Source: Lingula anatina (Eukaryota; Brachiopoda; Lingulata; Lingulida; Lingulidae). From it: DNA of 22,917 nucleotides. Within the stretch, counting starts at the first letter, position 1. Each line of letters begins with the position of its first letter. The stretch is taken from the NCBI RefSeq assembly GCF_001039355.2, contig NW_019773725.1, positions 409,836 through 432,752 on the forward strand, read 5' to 3'. Shown here piece after piece: positions 18,476-22,917 of this stretch. The notes below the pieces were generated by a model, which did no database searches, had not been told where the DNA came from, and worked only from the letters and a program-made list of their open reading frames with translations. Both the position numbers and the translations under genes were made by a program.

Positions 18476-20062
18476 CTGAGCGAAAAATTTGGCCTAACCC
18501 AGGACCAATTGCAAAAAAAAAAAAAAAATGTAATGACGTTTTTAAGAAAGCTAAATATCCAAATTTTAACATATTAAAAATCTAGAATAATCTAAGTAGT
18601 GGTTCTTAAGGCAGTTTTTTCAAGATGGCCGCCAATATATTATGTCACTAAAGGTAAAGGGGGGTCTTTATAATTGGGGAGTATTTTTGGAATAAATGGA
18701 ATAAATGAGGTTAAGACCGTGAAGTATATCTGGACTTACAGACAAAAAACACTTTGACGAAAAGAAAAACTCATTTGATAGGAATTATTCACCAAAGGCT
18801 TTTAGCTTGGGGTCAAAGGTCAGACAAAGGTCATTTGTACAGATTTTACCTGAAATGATGGCCGCCAGCAAGTGTAATCATAAGGTTTCATGATACCTAT
18901 TTTTAACAGTTTGTTTTTCAGTAGGACCTTATAGCTAAAGACGTATTATGAGGTAATTTAGAAAGCTTAATATCCAAATTTAAACAAATTAAAAGTCTAA
19001 AAAATCTAAGTGATAGAAAAAGGTTTTAAGACAGCTTTTTCCAAGATGGCCACCATTATATTGTGTCACTTCAAGTAAATGCTGTCATTCGATTTAGGTA
19101 GTATTTTGCTAAAATAAATGAAGGTAAAACTGTAAAATATACACATAGTTAAATGAATGAAATGAATTTAAATTAGATAGGAATTATTCACCAAGGTTCA
19201 CTGGCTTAAGTCAAAGGTCATGCAAAGGCCATTTGTACAGATTTTCCCTAAAATGTTGCCTAAAATTGCAAATTATGTTTTTAAACATATGCAATGGAAT
19301 TATTTTGATGTTTACTATAATCATTATATCATTCACAACAACTCTAAGAAGTTTGGATGCAAAATATGGCTCTTTTGGAGAAATATGAGTCATACTGTGA
19401 AAAATTAGACAAATAAGGATTCTGAATAAGTGGACAGGATAAGATTTCTCACCATTCTGGGAACAAATATGTCTTTGCAAATACAATAAATGTGTAATAT
19501 ATGGAAAACACTTGTTTTTTGTATTATTTATTATACCCATTTATGTACCTGTTCAAAGCATTTTCCAATATGGCCTTCAGCAAGAGTATCCATAAGGCTT
19601 CATAAATTTTAAAAAAATCTAAACAGTAAATCTTCAATAAATATTCAACTCAATAATGTTGTTTTACCCCCTTTTTTATTGTGAGTTTTGTAATTTATTT
19701 TAAACATTTGTTCAGATCTACAGTCACCAGTATCACCAAACACTGTCATTTTTTTCTTAGGCGGACTGGAATGTTGTATCAATTGGACAAGCAATCGTAC
19801 TGCTGGCCTGTCCAAATAAGTTTGGGTGAACAAATGCATGAATGTCTTGGAAACGGATTCCTAATTGCATGGATCCTGTTGCTCCTAGATATGAGAAGGA
19901 TTCCAGGGCCACACAAGGGACAGAATCCTGGAGCTTTTGTTGCCACATTCACCGACAGAAGAAACCCCCAATATGTAGGAATCGAAACCTATCAGAAAAC
20001 TAACGTTTTGTGGAAACTGTCCTTACCTGCCTTCCAGCCACAGCCCAAACCACTACGGAATG
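18476..20062. repeat. Block A', inverted copy of block A
   Basis: Reverse complement of 8870-10560. It includes CAAGATGGCCGCCAATATAT (18621), CCAAGATGGCCACCATTATA (19042), repeat units of about 390 bp, and the fragment of the unknown repetitive ORF at its right end. It ends at CCACAGCCCAAACCACTACG (about 20058), after which similarity to the left copy stops. Confidence 0.8.
19765..20060 (+). pseudogene. Fragment of the same repetitive unknown protein family
   Basis: An open plus-strand frame encodes GMLYQLDKQSYCWPVQISLG, LLLLDMRRIPGPHKGQNPGA, RRNPQYVGIETYQKTNVLWK and LSLPAFQPQPKPL. It corresponds to the amino-terminal part of the decayed minus-strand ORF at 8340-9190. Homology ends at 20060, and the frame then runs into unrelated sequence with a T-rich tract. 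It is truncated, so function is unlikely. Confidence 0.5.
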
Positions 20063-20334
20063 TCGTTCCAAGGAGTGTTAGTGTATCTGCTTGTTTCAAT
20101 GTGAAGTTTATGCCCACTGATGCGAAAACGACAGTATTTTTCTCTTTTATCAGTATCATGAAGGACGTCTATTTTTTTTTTTTCTTTTTTAAATGTATTT
20201 TTGAATTGGCAATAGGCTCTGAATTTAGATTTGTCCTCAAACTCATTGTCCCATGTACCCACTGATGATGCGTTCACTGAACATGCTTAGGAAGTTTATG
20301 TGAGGAATCTGTTTTAGCCATACAAATCCGTATT

Positions 20335-20600
20335 ATGAAAGCGTCTCAAACATCTGTTACTGAAACCGCGAATAACAATGCTGGTACTAACAACTATTGA
20401 TACAGAAACTACTTTGATCTATTGTACACGGGAATACAATGCAGAATGAATGGAGAATCGTGATAAATAAATGATACACATTTTAAGGGAAAAGAGTGTG
20501 AAAATGAAAATATTTAAGTTAAAAGTTTCCATAAAACAATGCAGAATGAAGTAAGATAAACTTTCTCTCTCTTTCTCTCCGGCCAGCAGAACACCGTGAC
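20335..20600 (+). repeat. Dispersed repeat D, copy 2
   Basis: Matches 10665-10990 in the same orientation, from GAAAGCGTCTCAAACATCTG through TACTTTGATCTATTGTACAC and GCAGAATGAATGGAGAATCG to an interrupted CT tract and CCAGCAG. Confidence 0.7.
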
Positions 20601-21195
20601 TGACTTGCGCACCCTGTTTGTACTTTTTTCCTGTAATGGTAATCAAACGCAATCTTTAGACATCTTTACTAGCAAAAAACTTCGATGCACTCTCTAGAAT
20701 TTGAACCCTCGATCAAATTTCAAATGTGCATGAGCTCCTTAAATGTTCTCTGTGATTTCTTGCGATAATCCATTTCACCGGCTCAACTCAACAGAATACA
20801 GTACTGTCACCGATTTTTTTTCACCTAGCTTTGGGGGTTTTCAGTAAAAAAAATCATCGGGCCTCTGAATCCTTTGATTCGTTGATGAATAGATAATGTT
20901 AAGTCAAATTAGTGTTCTACCGGATTAAGCTAGATTTTATAAATGTGCATGCGTAAAACCTGAAGATAAATGTCTTTAAGATGAAAATGATTTCAACCAA
21001 TGAAAATCAGTCTCGAACACACATTATCTTTCTGCGGTAAATGATAATCCAGACTAAGGTGAATCATAGTGAAATACCTGTACCAGTACATAACTTTGAT
21101 GTCCGTTCCACTGCTTTAATCCCTTCTGAATACAGGCGTGTACTCCACTTCAGAAACCGATGCCTTGACGAAGCTTGCACTGCTGATGAAAACGG
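20601..21195. other. Upstream flank of mytimycin-like copy R
   Basis: No gene recognised. The stretch lies 5' of the predicted core promoter and has no counterpart in copy L. One decamer, GGGGGTTTTC at 20833-20842, matches an NF-kB-type site (GGGRNNYYCC) at nine of ten positions. Such sites matter for immune genes, but a single near-match is weak evidence. Confidence 0.4.
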
Positions 21196-21204
21196 TATAA
21201 ATAG
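21196..21204 (+). promoter_or_regulatory. TATA box of mytimycin-like copy R
   Basis: TATAAATAG is an excellent TATA match. A pyrimidine-flanked TCAATCATT initiator-like sequence lies about 26-34 bases downstream (21222-21230). A donor CAG|GTAAAG follows at 21263/21264. The arrangement fits transcription starting at about 21226 into a short non-coding first exon. Confidence 0.6.
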
Positions 21205-21225
21205 TTCAATCTTTCGACATTTTCA

Positions 21226-21263
21226 ATCATTTCGAGACTGAGAGGTAATCAAGGATTACTCAG
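21226..21263 (+). other. Predicted non-coding 5' exon of copy R
   Basis: Inferred short untranslated exon ending at ATTACTCAG|GTAAAG. The partner acceptor CTTCACATTTCAG (21487-21499) is 4 bases upstream of the ATG, giving an intron of 236 bp. A split 5' untranslated region is plausible for mussel peptide genes; here it rests only on splice-site quality and the TATA position. Confidence 0.45.
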
Positions 21264-21502
21264 GTAAAGAATTATGTCCAAGAAATGTTCTTAATTTTCT
21301 GTACACTAAGTAGGATTTCACGACGCCAATTGCCTTTCTGCGCATTGGGTTTTAAAGAACAACGTATGAAATCTCACTTTACTGTCAGCGTGCCTCAGAA
21401 AGTTTAGTATAGCTGCTGACAGAAAAGATTTGAGCTCTACTGTCCTCTAAAATTCCCTTTGCCTTTGTGTCAACTCCATGTTGTCACTTCACATTTCAGA
21501 AG

Positions 21503-21619
21503 ATGACTACTTTTGCCATTTTTGCGTTAGTTGCGTTGGGTCTGGCAGCTCTAATGCAGGAAGCTGAATCTATCTGCTGCCGTGAGAAACTGAATGGGTA
21601 TTGCGCAGACTGCACGAAG
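21503..21619 (+). CDS. Mytimycin-like copy R, exon 1 (signal peptide and first four Cys)
   Basis: 39 codons. MTTFAIFALVALGLAALMQE plus AES forms a 23-residue signal peptide for secretion. The mature part begins ICCREKLNGYCADCTK, close to the published mytimycin start (a CCR...HC.DCT pattern). The exon opens with an acceptor TTCACATTTCAG|AAG then ATG, and closes at AAG|GTGGGT, phase 0. A longer open frame runs into the intron to 21742, but copy L and the splice sites show that the exon stops at 21619. The expected product is an antifungal peptide made in haemocytes, by analogy with known mytimycin. Confidence 0.88.
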
Positions 21620-21636
21620 GTGGGTCTACTAGTACC

Positions 21637-21985
21637 GGGGTATTTCCTAGGGAAATGCATTGAGAACACATTTACAACACATGATTGGTATCAGGCAAAC
21701 TTAGCATTACAGGAGAAAAATGATACCGTGCAGAAGTTATAAATGTAGAACAAAGCTAGAAGTCCATTTTTATATTGTTTATTGTAATTCGATAAGCAAA
21801 TGGTCGACAGGAAATCTATCGGGGTATTTCCTAGGGAAATGCACTGAGAACACATTTACGACACATGTTTGCTATTAGGCGATCTTAACATTACAGGAGA
21901 AAAATGATACTGTGCATTTAAGTTATAAATGTTTATATTGTTTATTGTAATTCGATATGCAAATGGTCGTCAGGAAATCATTCTG
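21637..21985 (+). repeat. Partial tandem duplication inside intron 1 of copy R
   Basis: The segment beginning GGGGTATTTCCTAGGGAAAT at 21637 recurs at 21821 (offset 184), carrying the same GAACACATTTAC, TAACATTACAGGAGAAAAAT and TATTGTTTATTGTAATTCGA words. The second copy lacks about 20 bases around AACAAAGCTAGAAG, so the offset shrinks to about 163 by GGTCG(A/T)CAGGAAATC. Copy L has one copy, which explains its shorter intron (311 against 467 bp). Confidence 0.85.
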
Positions 21986-22086
21986 TACATATGTGGGTTT
22001 GTATGAGTGTGCAGTGTCGGTGCACGTGTGTAGGAGGGGGAAAGAGAGAGGGGGAGATAGTTATTAATTCCCTATTTACATTTCAG

Positions 22087-22179
22087 AAAACCCCTTACTG
22101 TTCATATGAGAAATGTAACTTATTTGGCTGCGCATGTAAAGGTTCGTGTAGACGGGACTGCGGCTCGCACATAGAGTAC
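22087..22179 (+). CDS. Mytimycin-like copy R, exon 2 (central cysteine block)
   Basis: A 31-codon, phase-0 exon between TTTACATTTCAG and TAC|GTGAGA. It encodes KTPYCSYEKCNLFGCACKGS followed by CRRDCGSHIEY, adding six Cys to the four of exon 1. Joined across the intron, CADCTK-KTPYCSYEKCNLFGCAC aligns with the published mytimycin series CWDCTAG-TPYYGYSTRNIFGCTC. With the two Cys of exon 3 the total is 12, the number known for mytimycin. Exon 3 is expected about 1.9 kb downstream, outside the window, so this gene is partial here. Confidence 0.85.
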
Positions 22180-22184
22180 GTGAG

Positions 22185-22189
<5 letters not shown>

Positions 22190-22245
<56 letters not shown>
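22190..22245. repeat. (CT)n microsatellite just inside intron 2, copy R
   Basis: About 28 uninterrupted CT units starting 11 bases after the exon 2 boundary, directly following the donor GTGAGAAAAA. It also generates the spurious Ser-Leu and Arg-Glu open frames on both strands. Confidence 0.97.
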
Positions 22246-22249
<4 letters not shown>

Positions 22250-22917
22250 CCATTCAGAATTAGTGACTTACTAGTCCAAGTGTCAAATATGACGTTACAC
22301 CACAAGCTTGCCGCCTACACCACTAAAGGGGACTGCTCAAATAGATGGTCCGGGTACTAAATGATCAGCCAGAGAGGAAATTTTTAACCGTTTAATGGCG
22401 CGTGTTTAGGCGAACAGACCATCGGGAATCAGCGGCATCGCGTTTGCAATGTGGTCGGCCATATTAAGATTGTCAGTGCATCAGTAAGTATTCGGATAAT
22501 CTATTGTGAATGGCCCCATAGACAATAAATAGATATCCCGTGGGAAAGTACAGTATTCAAGTGCGTCGGCCATATTTGACCCAGATGGTACATAGGCTCT
22601 CTCTATCTCGGAGTCAAATCCGTTTAATGGCGCTTGTGCATGTAAAGACGGGGGAGCATCGGGGCTTGCTTTTAAGTGGGGTCGGCCATATTTTGTCGGC
22701 AAAGCCGTTAGAGCGCATTCAGAACATATTATCTGCGGGCTTACTGATCCGCGGACTACATACGGTCAGTCCCATTAAAAACAAATACCCCATTAAAAAT
22801 TGTGGAGACGAGATTTAATAAGCTTGTTCTGAATGCGCTCTTGGTCTGTGGATGATCTGCTTCAAAGTTTACCTGCGCGTGACGTCGTACCCAAAGACTC
22901 GAGGAGCCTGCACCACA

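Larger units (their letters stand above)
21391..22917. repeat. Block C', inverted copy of block C
   Basis: Reverse complement of 13225-14926, starting near GCCTCAGAAAGTTTAGTATA and reaching the window edge at CTCGAGGAGCCTGCACCACA. It therefore probably continues past the edge. It contains exons 1 and 2 of copy R and the start of its second intron. Confidence 0.85.

Noticed and set aside
21467-21742. The 91-codon single-frame version of copy R starting 12 codons earlier
   Set aside because: The upstream codons lie in a probable 5' untranslated-region intron ending TTCACATTTCAG, and the codons after 21619 are intron following AAG|GTGGGT. The duplicated stretch at 21821 is also non-coding.
1-22917. 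CRISPR arrays, prokaryotic operons or phage genes
   Set aside because: No regularly spaced direct repeats with unique spacers, no dense coding, and clear spliceosomal exons indicate a eukaryotic genome.

Overview
The window looks like nuclear DNA of a marine mussel (family Mytilidae, probably Mytilus). It is AT-rich and intron-containing, with many microsatellites, MITE-like and foldback repeats, decayed retroelement sequence and no bacterial-style operons. The taxonomic clue is a small family of split genes whose joined exons match the layout of mytimycin, the 12-cysteine antifungal peptide known from mussels: a signal peptide, a CC...C..C / C....C....C.C...C...C / C.C cysteine series, then a C-terminal EF-hand extension. 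This identification is by motif recognition; no database search was possible.

Layout. 1-5.6 kb is mostly unassigned sequence with one lipocalin (apolipoprotein D-like) exon on the minus strand (1682-1903), a nested palindrome (2.5-3.0 kb) and a foldback element with arms of about 95 bp (3.74-4.03 kb). 5.7-7.1 kb is a dead LINE-type reverse transcriptase. 8.3-9.2 kb holds a decayed minus-strand ORF of a repetitive protein family of unknown function.

From about 8.9 kb to the end the window is built from repeated blocks. Block A (8.87-10.56 kb) carries degenerate tandem repeats of about 390 bp. Block B (about 11.75-12.5 kb) carries mytimycin exon 3. Block C (13.2-14.93 kb) carries mytimycin exons 1 and 2. 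A second, truncated A follows (14.93-15.4 kb). The same blocks return in opposite orientation: B' at 17.2-17.94 kb, A' at 18.48-20.06 kb and C' at 21.39-22.92 kb. The region therefore combines tandem duplication and inversion.

Mytimycin-like copies. Copy L (minus strand, exons at 14811-14695, 14383-14291 and 12374-12219) has all three coding exons. It also has two conserved Cys changed to Tyr, an in-frame TAA just inside the predicted exon 3, and no promoter region. Copy R (plus strand, exons at 21503-21619 and 22087-22179) has intact splice sites, a TATA box and a plausible non-coding 5' exon; its exon 3 should lie beyond the right edge. A third, orphan exon 3 (17393-17551, plus) keeps a canonical EF-hand loop but has lost its upstream exons next to an element rich in subterminal repeats. 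Between copies L and R the signal-peptide codons differ mostly silently, whereas every changed codon in the mature-peptide exons changes the amino acid. That pattern suggests diversifying selection on a secreted defence peptide.
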